64,000 nt of DNA. Source: Maribacter orientalis. GTDB lineage: Bacteria; Bacteroidota; Bacteroidia; Flavobacteriales; Flavobacteriaceae. The notes under the pieces are model-generated. The model was given only the letters and a program-made list of their open reading frames with translations, was not told the origin of the DNA and made no database searches. Positions 1-7,242 of this stretch are shown here, piece by piece. The position numbers were made by a program, and so were the translations under genes. Location: the NCBI RefSeq assembly GCF_900109345.1, contig NZ_FNZN01000001.1:503883-567882 (forward strand), given 5' to 3'. Positions within the stretch are counted from its first letter, which is position 1; every line of letters begins with the position of its first letter.

Positions 1-717
1 ATTAAATTCTTTCTCTTGATAATAATCGGGCTTATCTGCAGTTTTAGGTGCAAACTGAACAACGGTTGGGCCTTTTACAAAAGCCACGTTGTCTTTATAA
101 GCCGAAACTATATCGTTAGGGAATTCCTGTGATGTTTTTTTAATGAGCTTAAAAAGTGAAGTCGGCATCTCTTTACCGTCAATAACAAAAGTGCCGTTAA
201 ATATTTTATGTCTGCAATGCTCAGAGTTAACTTGACTAAATCCGAATACTTCTGAATCGGTTAATTTTCTGCCTATTTTTTCACTAAGATTCTCGAGATA
301 ATCAACCTCTTCATTATTTAAGGCTAAACCTTCTTGTTTGTTAAATGCAGCAATATCTTCAATGTTCAAAATTGGTTTTGGTTCAACCTGAATAGTGAAC
401 ATTTCTTGATTCAGCGAAGTATATTTTTGCGAAATCATTGGGTCAAACCCAACATGATTTACTTCAATCGCATTAAATTCCTCAATCCTAATGATACCAA
501 TAATACCCATGTTTTGAGTAATTTCAGTAGCATTCGTGCTCCATGGGGTAATCATGGCAGCCCTTGGACCAACAAAAAAGGCGTCAAGAGACGCCGCATT
601 TATTTTAGGTTGGTTGCCGAACAACCATATAAGTTTACTTGTATCTTCTGATGAAAGTCCCTTAGCGGTCTGTACCGCAAAAACCTTTGTGCTAGGTTCC
701 CCAAAAAAGTGAATCAT
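1..717 (-). CDS. purL: Phosphoribosylformylglycinamidine synthase PurL (N-terminal part)
   Basis: Partial gene: it starts at ATG 717 and runs off the left edge, leaving 239 residues. PurL makes formylglycinamidine ribonucleotide from FGAR, glutamine and ATP in de novo purine synthesis in the cytoplasm. The start MIHFFGEP and the motif VNSEHCRHKIFNG near residue 180 are typical of the long single-chain PurL, which carries the linker and FGAM synthase domains before a C-terminal glutaminase; those later domains lie outside the window. A -7 promoter box and an inverted repeat lie just upstream (747-782), so purL probably has its own promoter. Another purine gene, purB, is at 44.5 kb but not linked. 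Identity is firm from the motif. Confidence 0.93.
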   Translation of the reverse strand, partial: MIHFFGEPSTKVFAVQTAKGLSSEDTSKLIWLFGNQPKINAASLDAFFVGPRAAMITPWSTNATEITQNMGIIGIIRIEEFNAIEVNHVGFDPMISQKYTSLNQEMFTIQVEPKPILNIEDIAAFNKQEGLALNNEEVDYLENLSEKIGRKLTDSEVFGFSQVNSEHCRHKIFNGTFVIDGKEMPTSLFKLIKKTSQEFPNDIVSAYKDNVAFVKGPTVVQFAPKTADKPDYYQEKEFN

Positions 718-746
718 TTAATGTGTCTGGTATTGATTTTAAAGTA

Positions 747-782
747 CAAAATTAAGGTTTTACCTGTTATCATTAACGGTAA
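747..782 (-). promoter_or_regulatory. purL promoter with overlapping inverted repeat
   Basis: On the minus strand TAATTTTG (754-747) matches the Bacteroidetes -7 consensus TAnnTTTG, about 30 bp before the purL start. An imperfect inverted repeat, TTACC(T)GTTA / TAACGGTAA, covers 760-782, where the -33 element would sit. That placement suits a repressor or activator site, but no protein can be named. No good -33 TTTG is visible. Confidence 0.45.
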
Positions 783-819
783 ATTGAAACACTTTTAAAC
801 AAGGATTGTTAATGAAATT

Positions 820-847
820 AAAGTACTCGAAAGAAAAGTACTTGAAA
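820..847. repeat. Two direct repeats AAAGTACTyGAAA upstream of the HxlR gene
   Basis: AAAGTACTCGAAA at 820-832 recurs as AAAGTACTTGAAA at 835-847, one base different and offset by 15 bp. They lie between divergent purL and the HxlR-type regulator and could be extra binding sites for that regulator. The role is inferred from position only. Confidence 0.4.
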
Positions 848-885
848 TTATTAAGTAGTCTGATAATCATATTAATTATTTAAAT

Positions 886-940
886 AGTATTAAAGTATGT
901 ATTTAATACTTAGTTTAATTTGATTATTTTACTACATTTG
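886..940 (+). promoter_or_regulatory. HxlR-gene promoter with inverted-repeat operator candidate
   Basis: A perfect 9-bp inverted repeat, AGTATTAAA (886-894) and TTTAATACT (902-910), is separated by 7 bp and lies just before a -7 box TACATTTG (933-940). HxlR-family proteins bind such palindromes as winged-helix dimers, so this is a plausible autoregulatory operator. The -7 box also shows that an in-frame ATG at 920 is too far upstream to be the start; ATG 980 is used instead. Confidence 0.5.
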
Positions 941-979
941 AACTTAACAAACATTGTAATAAGAAGTAAAACGAATACT

Positions 980-1345
980 ATGGCGCAGCAAAAATTACAA
1001 ACGAACGCATTATCATACTGCATGGATTTAATAGGAGGCAAATGGAAACCTATTATACTCTTTCATATTTCAAAAGGGATAAATCGATTCAATAAATTGT
1101 TTAATGAGATTGAAGGTATAAACAGGCAAATGTTGAGCAAGCAATTAAAAGAACTTGAGAAATCGGGGATTTTAGAACGTACGCTATTTCCTGAAATTCC
1201 ACCACGAGTAGAATATACGTTAACACCTTTAGGTAAATCACTTATGACCGTTGTTCAGGCGATGAATCGTTGGGGGCTAAAACAACAAGAAGAGGTGAAG
1301 GTTTCAAAAAAGAAAGATACGCAACAGGTAACACTTTTTGAGTAA
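980..1345 (+). CDS. HxlR-family winged-helix transcriptional regulator
   Basis: A 121-residue DNA-binding protein of the HxlR/YodB type. The family core LIGGKWKPIIL lies at residues 17-27, followed by the recognition region (INRQMLSKQLKELE) and the wing with PRVEYTLTPLG near residue 75. The start at 980 was chosen because the -7 box lies at 933-940 and family members begin a few residues before the LIGGKW motif; an in-frame ATG at 920 would add a 20-residue tail with no family resemblance. The only cysteine is Cys14. Some relatives sense electrophiles or oxidants through an N-terminal Cys, but here it is closer to the GKW motif than usual, so thiol sensing is only a possibility. The target is unknown; the M20 gene downstream is a candidate. 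Confidence 0.88.
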   Translation: MAQQKLQTNALSYCMDLIGGKWKPIILFHISKGINRFNKLFNEIEGINRQMLSKQLKELEKSGILERTLFPEIPPRVEYTLTPLGKSLMTVVQAMNRWGLKQQEEVKVSKKKDTQQVTLFE

Positions 1346-1517
1346 CGATATATTTATCTTCTAAGCTTCGTATTTTTTGAAATAGGTAAAAATGTGACCA
1401 TAAAAGTCTTATTAATCTAAATTGTTTCGTTCAATTTTTGAATTACGTAAAAATTGAAGTTGACCTCTTTTTTAAGGTTGATTTTATGTATCTTTTACTA
1501 ACTAATTCAAAACCAAT

Positions 1518-3110
1518 ATGAAACAAAAAACTACACTATTTACTATTGCATGCTGTCTACTCACGCTAAACGGCATCTATTCGCAAAAGAAAAAATCAAA
1601 CAAACAAATTGAAAACCTAAAATCTGAGGTTGCCGCAATTGTTGAAGACAATAAGAAGCAGTCTCAAGTGATGGTTGATAAGATTTTCAGTTTCTCTGAA
1701 CTTGGGTTTCAAGAAATTGAATCTTCTAAATACCTGACTGGAATTCTAAAAGAAAACGGATTTGAAATTGAAAATTCCATTTCCGGGATTCCAACAGCTT
1801 GGTTTGCTACTTGGAGCAATGGGGAGGGACCAGTTATTGCTTTAGGTAGTGATGTGGACTGTATTCCGAAAGCATCCCAATATCCTGGTGTTGCTTACCA
1901 TAAACCTATTGTAGACGGTGCCCCAGGGCATGGCGAAGGTCATAATTCTGGTATACCGATGAATATTTCATCTGCATTGGCTGTAAAACAAATTATGGAG
2001 CGCGAGAATATTGGAGGTACGCTTGTAATTTGGCCTGGTATAGCAGAAGAGTTGGTCGCGGCAAAAGCATGGTATGTTAGGGACGGACTTTTTGATGATA
2101 TCGATATGTGCATTTTTACGCATGTCGGTAATAATCTAGGGGTTTCTTACGGACCAACAAGAGGTACGGGATTAATATCGGTTGAATATGCTTTCGAAGG
2201 GGAAGCAGCCCATTCGGCAGGTTCACCTTGGCGTGGTAAGAGTGCTTTAGATGCCGCTGAACTTATGAATATTGGATGGAATTATAAAAGAGAACATTTG
2301 CATCCTTTAAAAAGATCACATTCAATTTTTACTGATTCGGGTGACCAACCTAATGTTGTTCCATCAAAAGCAGCTATTTGGTTTTATTTCAGAGATATTA
2401 AATATGAGGGAATCATGGAAATGTATGCTTTGGCAAACGATATGGCCAAAGGTGCAGCCTTGATGACAGGTACAACGATGACCTCGAAAGTATTGGGTAC
2501 GGCTTGGCCTCGACATTATAATAAGGTGATTGCCGAAACGATGTATTCTAATATAAAAGAAGTCGGTTTGCCTAAATGGTCTGATGCGGATCAAATATTA
2601 GCAAAGGCCGTTCAGACAGAGGTAAACTCTGAAAAGATAGAAGGTTTGCCACTGAAGTTGGATACTATAGGGCTTCCTGTAATAGATCCAATTAGTGGTG
2701 GGTCAGATGATATAGGTGATATTTCTTGGAAAGTGCCTACGGTAACGTTGAGATATCCTTCAAACATCCCTGGGCTGCAAGGCCATCATTGGAGTAATGC
2801 TATTGCTATGGCAACACCAATAGCGCATAAGGGTGTTGTGGCAGGAGCAAAGGTAGAAGCTATGACAATATTAGACTTTTTATTGAAGCCAGACTTGTTA
2901 AAAGGAGCTTGGAGTTATTTTAATAACGAGCAACAAAAAGAAACCAAGTATCAACCTATGATTTCTGAGAGCGATATGCCTCCTATTTATTTAAATAAGG
3001 ATAAGCAAGACCAATTTAGACCTGCATTAGAAAAATACTACTACGATGAAACGAAGTATGATACCTATTTAGAGCAATTGGGAATAGAATATCCTACTTT
3101 AAAAAAGTAA
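1518..3110 (+). CDS. Exported M20-family amidohydrolase (AbgB-like)
   Basis: A 530-residue metallo-amidohydrolase of the M20D group, nearest in style to p-aminobenzoyl-glutamate hydrolase subunit B (AbgB). An N-terminal signal peptide (about residues 1-22) suggests export to the periplasm. Probable metal ligands are in GHGEGHN (137-143), the EE pair at 177-178 and His202. The dimerisation/lid domain carries HSAGSPWRGKSALDA near residue 232, and a late GGSDDIGD segment suits the final ligand region. The substrate is an amide, perhaps an N-acyl or aminoacyl-glutamate type compound, but it cannot be read from the sequence. The gene stands alone, 172 bp after the HxlR gene, and ends at a strong hairpin. 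Confidence 0.85.
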   Translation: MKQKTTLFTIACCLLTLNGIYSQKKKSNKQIENLKSEVAAIVEDNKKQSQVMVDKIFSFSELGFQEIESSKYLTGILKENGFEIENSISGIPTAWFATWSNGEGPVIALGSDVDCIPKASQYPGVAYHKPIVDGAPGHGEGHNSGIPMNISSALAVKQIMERENIGGTLVIWPGIAEELVAAKAWYVRDGLFDDIDMCIFTHVGNNLGVSYGPTRGTGLISVEYAFEGEAAHSAGSPWRGKSALDAAELMNIGWNYKREHLHPLKRSHSIFTDSGDQPNVVPSKAAIWFYFRDIKYEGIMEMYALANDMAKGAALMTGTTMTSKVLGTAWPRHYNKVIAETMYSNIKEVGLPKWSDADQILAKAVQTEVNSEKIEGLPLKLDTIGLPVIDPISGGSDDIGDISWKVPTVTLRYPSNIPGLQGHHWSNAIAMATPIAHKGVVAGAKVEAMTILDFLLKPDLLKGAWSYFNNEQQKETKYQPMISESDMPPIYLNKDKQDQFRPALEKYYYDETKYDTYLEQLGIEYPTLKK

Positions 3111-3160
3111 TGAACTTTGCTTAATTAGTAGCACAAAGTGTTTTAATAAATTCATTTAAA

Positions 3161-3197
3161 AAACCCTTTCAGTTTCAAAACTGAAAGGGTTTTTATT
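3161..3197. terminator. Bidirectional terminator between convergent genes
   Basis: A perfect 15-bp inverted repeat, AAACCCTTTCAGTTT (3161-3175) and its complement (3178-3192), ends in a T run in both directions. It separates the M20 gene from the leftward methyltransferase gene. Confidence 0.85.
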
Positions 3198-3233
3198 ATT
3201 AACTCCTTATCAAAGAATACTAAATTATTATGT

Positions 3234-4448
3234 TTAGATACTCTTTTCTAATAAGGCCATAAAGAAGCCGTCATAGCCACTTTTTGAGGCATATATTTTT
3301 TTGTCCTTCACTAATTTAAAATCTTTTCCTTCCTCAGAACTTAAAAATGATTTTACTTGATTACTGTTTTCTTGCGGTAGAATAGAGCAAGTTGCATAAA
3401 CCATTTTTCCGCCAGGTTTAACTATTTTACTATAATTCCTAAGAATTTCCTGTTGTGTTTTTACAATTTTATCAAGAAATTCCGGTTGCATTTTCCACTT
3501 AGAATCAGGATTCCTTCTTAAGACACCTAATCCTGTACAGGGGGCATCTATTAAAACTCTATCGGCACTGCCATATAACTTTTTGTAAACCTTAGAAGAA
3601 TCGATTTCACGTACTTCAATATTATGAGCTCCGTTACGTCTGGCGCGTCTTTTTAATTCCTTCAATTTACTTCCGTAAATATCCATAGAAATCAATTGGC
3701 CTTTATTTTCCATTAAGGCAGCCAAGTGTAATGATTTACCACCAGCACCTGCACAAGTATCTACAACTCTTTGCCCTGGTTCAATATCTAAAAACTCTGC
3801 AACCAATTGAGAAGATGCATCTTGAACCTCGAACATCCCTTTTTTAAAGGCTTCAGTTACAAAAACATTTGCTCTTTCCACAAGTTTTAAAGCAGAAGCG
3901 TAACCCCTTATAGGTTCTGCAACAATATTTTCATCTAATAATGCCTTACGTAATTCTTCTTTAGTCGTTCTTAAAGTATTGGTACGTAAGATGACTTCGG
4001 CTGGCTCATTAAGTTTAGCAATTTCTTCTGTCCATAACTTATCGCCCAATGCTTTTTCTCCTAATTCATCAATCCAATCAGGAATTGCTTCTCTGAACTT
4101 TCTTATTTGTGAAAGTTCATCAAATTTTCCTTTGATTCTTCTTTCAGGCGTTGGTTCAATTTGCTTCCAATCAGGTAAATTAATTCCTTTAAGTACAGCC
4201 CAAACAGCCCACATACGAAATAAATCTGGTCTGCTGAAAGGTGCTTTTACCTCTGCTATTTCGGCATATAATCTTTTATAACGAACCATTTCATAGGTCG
4301 TTTCTGCGATAAAGCCACGATCACGTGCTCCCCATCGTTTGTCGAACCGAAGTACTTTTTGAACGACTTTATCGGCGTACTCATTTTCATTGAATATGAG
4401 GTTTAATGCGTCAATTACGGCAAACACCAGATTTCTGTGTAATTTCAT
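3234..4448 (-). CDS. RsmB/NOP2-family RNA (cytosine-5) methyltransferase
   Basis: A 404-residue SAM-dependent RNA m5C methyltransferase. The SAM loop CAGAGGKS is at 232-239; motif IV DAPCTGLG (301-308) holds the general-acid cysteine Cys304; motif VI YATCS (351-355) holds the nucleophile Cys354. Both catalytic cysteines of the NSUN/RsmB class are present. The N-terminal ~130 residues are helical and look like a degenerate NusB-type RNA-binding part. The target is probably a 16S rRNA cytosine, as for RsmB, but RsmF-like activity cannot be excluded. It has a full-length start at ATG 4448 and is a single-gene unit. Confidence 0.9.
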   Translation of the reverse strand: MKLHRNLVFAVIDALNLIFNENEYADKVVQKVLRFDKRWGARDRGFIAETTYEMVRYKRLYAEIAEVKAPFSRPDLFRMWAVWAVLKGINLPDWKQIEPTPERRIKGKFDELSQIRKFREAIPDWIDELGEKALGDKLWTEEIAKLNEPAEVILRTNTLRTTKEELRKALLDENIVAEPIRGYASALKLVERANVFVTEAFKKGMFEVQDASSQLVAEFLDIEPGQRVVDTCAGAGGKSLHLAALMENKGQLISMDIYGSKLKELKRRARRNGAHNIEVREIDSSKVYKKLYGSADRVLIDAPCTGLGVLRRNPDSKWKMQPEFLDKIVKTQQEILRNYSKIVKPGGKMVYATCSILPQENSNQVKSFLSSEEGKDFKLVKDKKIYASKSGYDGFFMALLEKSI

Positions 4449-4552
4449 TTAAAGTGATATTAATTTACTTGGCTAGAAGATTATTGCCGTTACTTGATAT
4501 ACTATCTATTGTAAAATGGCGGTAGTCCTCAAAATTTGTGGCTGCAAAGGTA

Positions 4553-4582
4553 TTGTTTTAGAAGTGATTCCATTTATTTTTG
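4553..4582 (+). promoter_or_regulatory. Promoter of the YCF48-like lipoprotein gene
   Basis: TTG (4553-4555), 19 bp, then TATTTTTG (4575-4582): a good match to the Bacteroidetes -33/-7 promoter. The expected RNA start near 4589 rules out ATG codons at 4580 and 4583 and supports ATG 4604. Confidence 0.6.
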
Positions 4583-4603
4583 ATGAACTTTATACCTTTC
4601 ACT

Positions 4604-5626
4604 ATGCGATATGCCTTTCTAATTATTGTTCTAATGGTTTCATGTTCTAAGAATGTAAAGCCTATTAATTTCACTTCTGTTGCTGTAAGTGATATTTATA
4701 CTGATTCGTTAAGTATCAGAGCGATAGAGATTATGGGTAATAGCTTGGCCTTTGCAGCAAATAAAGGAACCTTTGGTACAGTAGATTTAAGTACAGGTAA
4801 AGTACGCGCTAATATACAAAAGTATCATGTCGTTATACCTGAATTTAGGGCGGTGGCACATACCTCATCAGATTTCTTTATGTTATCGGTCGGTACGCCG
4901 GCTTTGTTATACAAAACAGGAGGAAATGGGAGAATGGAGCTTGTCTATAAAGAAGAGGGAGAGGGAGTTTTTTATGATGCTTTGACCTTTTTGAATGATA
5001 AAGACGGTATTGCAGTTGGAGATTCTGTAGATGGATGTTTAAGTATTATCATAACTTCGGACGGTGGCACAACATGGTCTAAAATACCTTGTTCGCAATT
5101 GCCTGCAGGTATAGAAGGTGAGGGAGCATTTGCTGCCAGTAATACGAACATAGTTACTGTTGGAGATGAAATTTGGGTAGCGACCACAAGCGGTCGTATA
5201 CTTTATTCTTCAGATAAGGGTAAGAAGTGGGATGTTTATACAACTCCTTTACGTAGTAATGAGCCTACCGAGGGAATTTATTCTATTGATTTTTATGATA
5301 ATCAGTTAGGAGTTGTGATAGGCGGTGATTATACAAATCCTAATAATGCCTCAGCAAATAAGGCAATAACTAAAGATGGCGGAAAAACTTGGGAACTATT
5401 AGCCGATGGTAATGCCCCAGGTTATAAGAGTTGTATTCAATTTGTACCTGGGTCTAGCGGAAAAGGTATGGTAGCTGTGGGTTTTAAGGGTATTTCCTAT
5501 TCTTCGGATATGGGTTTGAATTGGAAGGAATTATCTCAAGATTCCTTTTATACCCTACGATTTCAAAATGATTCCGTAGCCTATGCAGCAGGTAAAAATA
5601 GAATTTCAAAGCTAGTTTTTAAATAA
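4604..5626 (+). CDS. YCF48/BNR-repeat beta-propeller lipoprotein
   Basis: About 340 residues from ATG 4604. The start MRYAFLIIVLMVSC is a short lipoprotein signal with the lipidated Cys at residue 14. The rest is a beta-propeller of repeats with SDGGTTW, SSDKGKKWD, TKDGGKTWE and SSDMGLNWKE, the Asp-box (BNR) pattern also used in YCF48 and often labelled oxidoreductase. No catalytic residues are evident, and the protein is probably a periplasmic-side scaffold or binding protein. An in-frame ATG at 4580 overlaps the -7 box, so the shorter start is preferred. Convergent with the leftward gene at 5628, with a single base between them. Confidence 0.8.
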   Translation: MRYAFLIIVLMVSCSKNVKPINFTSVAVSDIYTDSLSIRAIEIMGNSLAFAANKGTFGTVDLSTGKVRANIQKYHVVIPEFRAVAHTSSDFFMLSVGTPALLYKTGGNGRMELVYKEEGEGVFYDALTFLNDKDGIAVGDSVDGCLSIIITSDGGTTWSKIPCSQLPAGIEGEGAFAASNTNIVTVGDEIWVATTSGRILYSSDKGKKWDVYTTPLRSNEPTEGIYSIDFYDNQLGVVIGGDYTNPNNASANKAITKDGGKTWELLADGNAPGYKSCIQFVPGSSGKGMVAVGFKGISYSSDMGLNWKELSQDSFYTLRFQNDSVAYAAGKNRISKLVFK

Positions 5627-5627
5627 A

Positions 5628-6065
5628 CTATTTGCCACCTTTATTATGACGGTATTGCTTAATTAGGTCACGCTTAAAATCTTCTTCCGCTTTTAACAAT
5701 AACAATGCTTTTTTGGAAGATGTAACCTTACTAACCTTTATTAAAAATGCTTTGTCCAATTCTTCTTCATCTTCTTCGATAGAAATCTTAAGTGTCAATA
5801 ATTTTTTAGCATCTTCTTCGGATAAATCGTCACTATTCTCAAGCTTATCTTTTATTTGGCTATGTTCTTTACGAATTAACGCATGCCTTTTTTCTTCATA
5901 CTCATTGTAGATAGGCCAGAATTTTTGAGCTTCTTTGCTGTCCAAAGACAATTTCTCCGTAATATATGCCACTTTTAAGGATTTTATTTTTTCCCAATCT
6001 TTTTTGTGCTGGCCAAACGATATAGCGGTAAAAAGCATAAATAGTGATAGTATATACTTATTCAT
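5628..6065 (-). CDS. Spy/CpxP-like periplasmic sensor protein of an ECF operon
   Basis: A 145-residue exported protein with a signal peptide ending at AISFGQ (residues 14-19). The mature part is highly charged and helical, with LSLDSKEAQKFWPIYNEYE near residue 40, the pattern of the Spy/CpxP/zinc-resistance sensor superfamily. It is the last gene of a three-gene leftward operon and overlaps the preceding gene by 8 bp. It likely works with that anti-sigma-like protein in sensing envelope stress or misfolded proteins. The sensing role is inferred from operon position and fold resemblance; a chaperone role is the main alternative. Confidence 0.7.
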   Translation of the reverse strand: MNKYILSLFMLFTAISFGQHKKDWEKIKSLKVAYITEKLSLDSKEAQKFWPIYNEYEEKRHALIRKEHSQIKDKLENSDDLSEEDAKKLLTLKISIEEDEEELDKAFLIKVSKVTSSKKALLLLKAEEDFKRDLIKQYRHNKGGK

Positions 6066-6564
6066 TTTCTTGTAAATTTAGTTCTTCAAAATCATTCGTA
6101 TTGTCACTTAAATAATCTAAAATGTTTTCATTTTCTATGGATGAATTCAACATATTCGAAAATTCAGTATCTGTAAAGGGAAGTACTTCAGCAATCTCAT
6201 AAGATGTTAAATCAAATTCATTGTTTTCGAAATAGGCTTCTATGTCGGTATTTGCTAAATCACTAATGCTCAGTTCTTCTGTTCTATTCCAATTATAACC
6301 CAAAAAGATTATGGCAATAGCAGCAATAGATGCGGCAATGGCCATGATTTTCTTTATAGGATAAAGAGGTATTACTTTAGTTTCTTTATTAAGTTTACTG
6401 GTCAACTTATCATTAAACGTATCAAAATAGTTATCAGGAACTGTAAATCCTCTAGCCTTCGGCATAACTGATTCTTTAGTTGATAATTTATCCATTAATT
6501 TATCTTCAAAACTATCGAAATAGTTTTGAGGAGTTTTAAACGGATTTTTGATATTCTTTTTCAT
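6058..6564 (-). CDS. Membrane anti-sigma-like protein
   Basis: A 168-residue protein with two copies of a short motif near the start (FKTPQNYFDSFEDKLMDKL at about 8-26 and VPDNYFDTFNDKL at about 42-54), one transmembrane segment (about 89-107, IMAIAASIAAIAIIFLGY), and an acidic C-terminal half. It lies between an ECF sigma gene (33 bp upstream) and the Spy-like gene it overlaps, so it is the probable membrane anti-sigma partner, with the sigma-binding part inside and the acidic part outside. The repeated (P)xNYFDxF(x)DKL motif is plausibly the sigma contact. There is no zinc-type HxxxCxxC motif. The role is inferred from synteny. Confidence 0.65.
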   Translation of the reverse strand: MKKNIKNPFKTPQNYFDSFEDKLMDKLSTKESVMPKARGFTVPDNYFDTFNDKLTSKLNKETKVIPLYPIKKIMAIAASIAAIAIIFLGYNWNRTEELSISDLANTDIEAYFENNEFDLTSYEIAEVLPFTDTEFSNMLNSSIENENILDYLSDNTNDFEELNLQENE

Positions 6565-6597
6565 GATACTAATTTGACTTTCAAAGACATAAAAGGT

Positions 6598-7140
6598 TTA
6601 ATCTGTTTTCAAATACTGTTCCACTTTTTTAACTGCTAAGTGATAAGAAGCTTTTAGGCCACCTACCGAAGTGTCTAATATTTCTGAAATTTCTTCATAT
6701 TTTAATTCCTGAAAATATTTCATGTTAAATACGAGTTTCTGTTTCTCTGGTAAGGTGGCTATTGCTTGTTGAAGCTTTAATTGAATTTGATCACCCTCAA
6801 AATAAACGTCTGCTTGTAAATTAGAGACTAATTTCTCTTGATAATCTATATCGGTTATCCCTTGTAATTTTGCTCTTTGTTTTATGAAACTTAAGGCTTC
6901 ATTGGTAGCAATTCGATACATCCAAGAAAAGAGTTTACTGTCTCCCTCAAACCCATCAATGTTTTTGTAAATTTTAATAAAGGTATTTTGCAGAACATCA
7001 TCTGCATCATCATGATTTAATACTATACCACGAATTTGCCAATACAAACGTTCTTTGTAAGTGTTAACCAATATTTTAAACGCTTGCGCTTGTGTGTTCT
7101 TGGTTTTTAAATCTTGTACTAGTGCTTCCTCTACAATCAA
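6598..7140 (-). CDS. ECF-type RNA polymerase sigma factor
   Basis: A 180-residue sigma-70 family factor with only regions 2 and 4. Region 2 spans about 25-95 with DDADDVLQNTFIKIYKNI and FSWMYRIATNEALSFIKQ; region 4 spans about 125-178 with LPEKQKLVFNMKYFQELKYEEISEIL and the helix-turn-helix TSVGGLKASYHLAVKK. It is the first gene of an operon with a membrane protein and a Spy-like periplasmic protein, so it probably answers an envelope signal. An AAC-N16-CGTC element at 7169-7191 suggests it transcribes its own operon. Confidence 0.93.
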   Translation of the reverse strand: MIVEEALVQDLKTKNTQAQAFKILVNTYKERLYWQIRGIVLNHDDADDVLQNTFIKIYKNIDGFEGDSKLFSWMYRIATNEALSFIKQRAKLQGITDIDYQEKLVSNLQADVYFEGDQIQLKLQQAIATLPEKQKLVFNMKYFQELKYEEISEILDTSVGGLKASYHLAVKKVEQYLKTD

Positions 7141-7168
7141 TTTGAATTGAGGTTTATTTAGGTGGTTA

Positions 7169-7191
7169 GACGATAAAGTTAGCCAAAGGTT
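7169..7191 (-). promoter_or_regulatory. Candidate autoregulated ECF promoter
   Basis: On the minus strand AAC (7191-7189) and CGTC (7172-7169) are separated by 16 bp, about 30 bp before the sigma gene start. This is the usual -35/-10 layout of ECF promoters, and the same AAC-N16-CGTC recurs before the second ECF gene at 40577. Confidence 0.5.
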
Positions 7192-7242
7192 TAATCTTTT
7201 AACAAAGTTTAAGCTATAATTAGGAGTGCAAAAAAATGAAGA

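Noticed and set aside
334-651. A 105-residue rightward frame
   Set aside because: It is antisense to purL, whose product has the conserved VNSEHCRHKIFNG motif.
920-979. Upstream ATG of the HxlR gene at 920
   Set aside because: It lies before the -7 promoter box at 933-940, and the 20 extra residues do not resemble the family.
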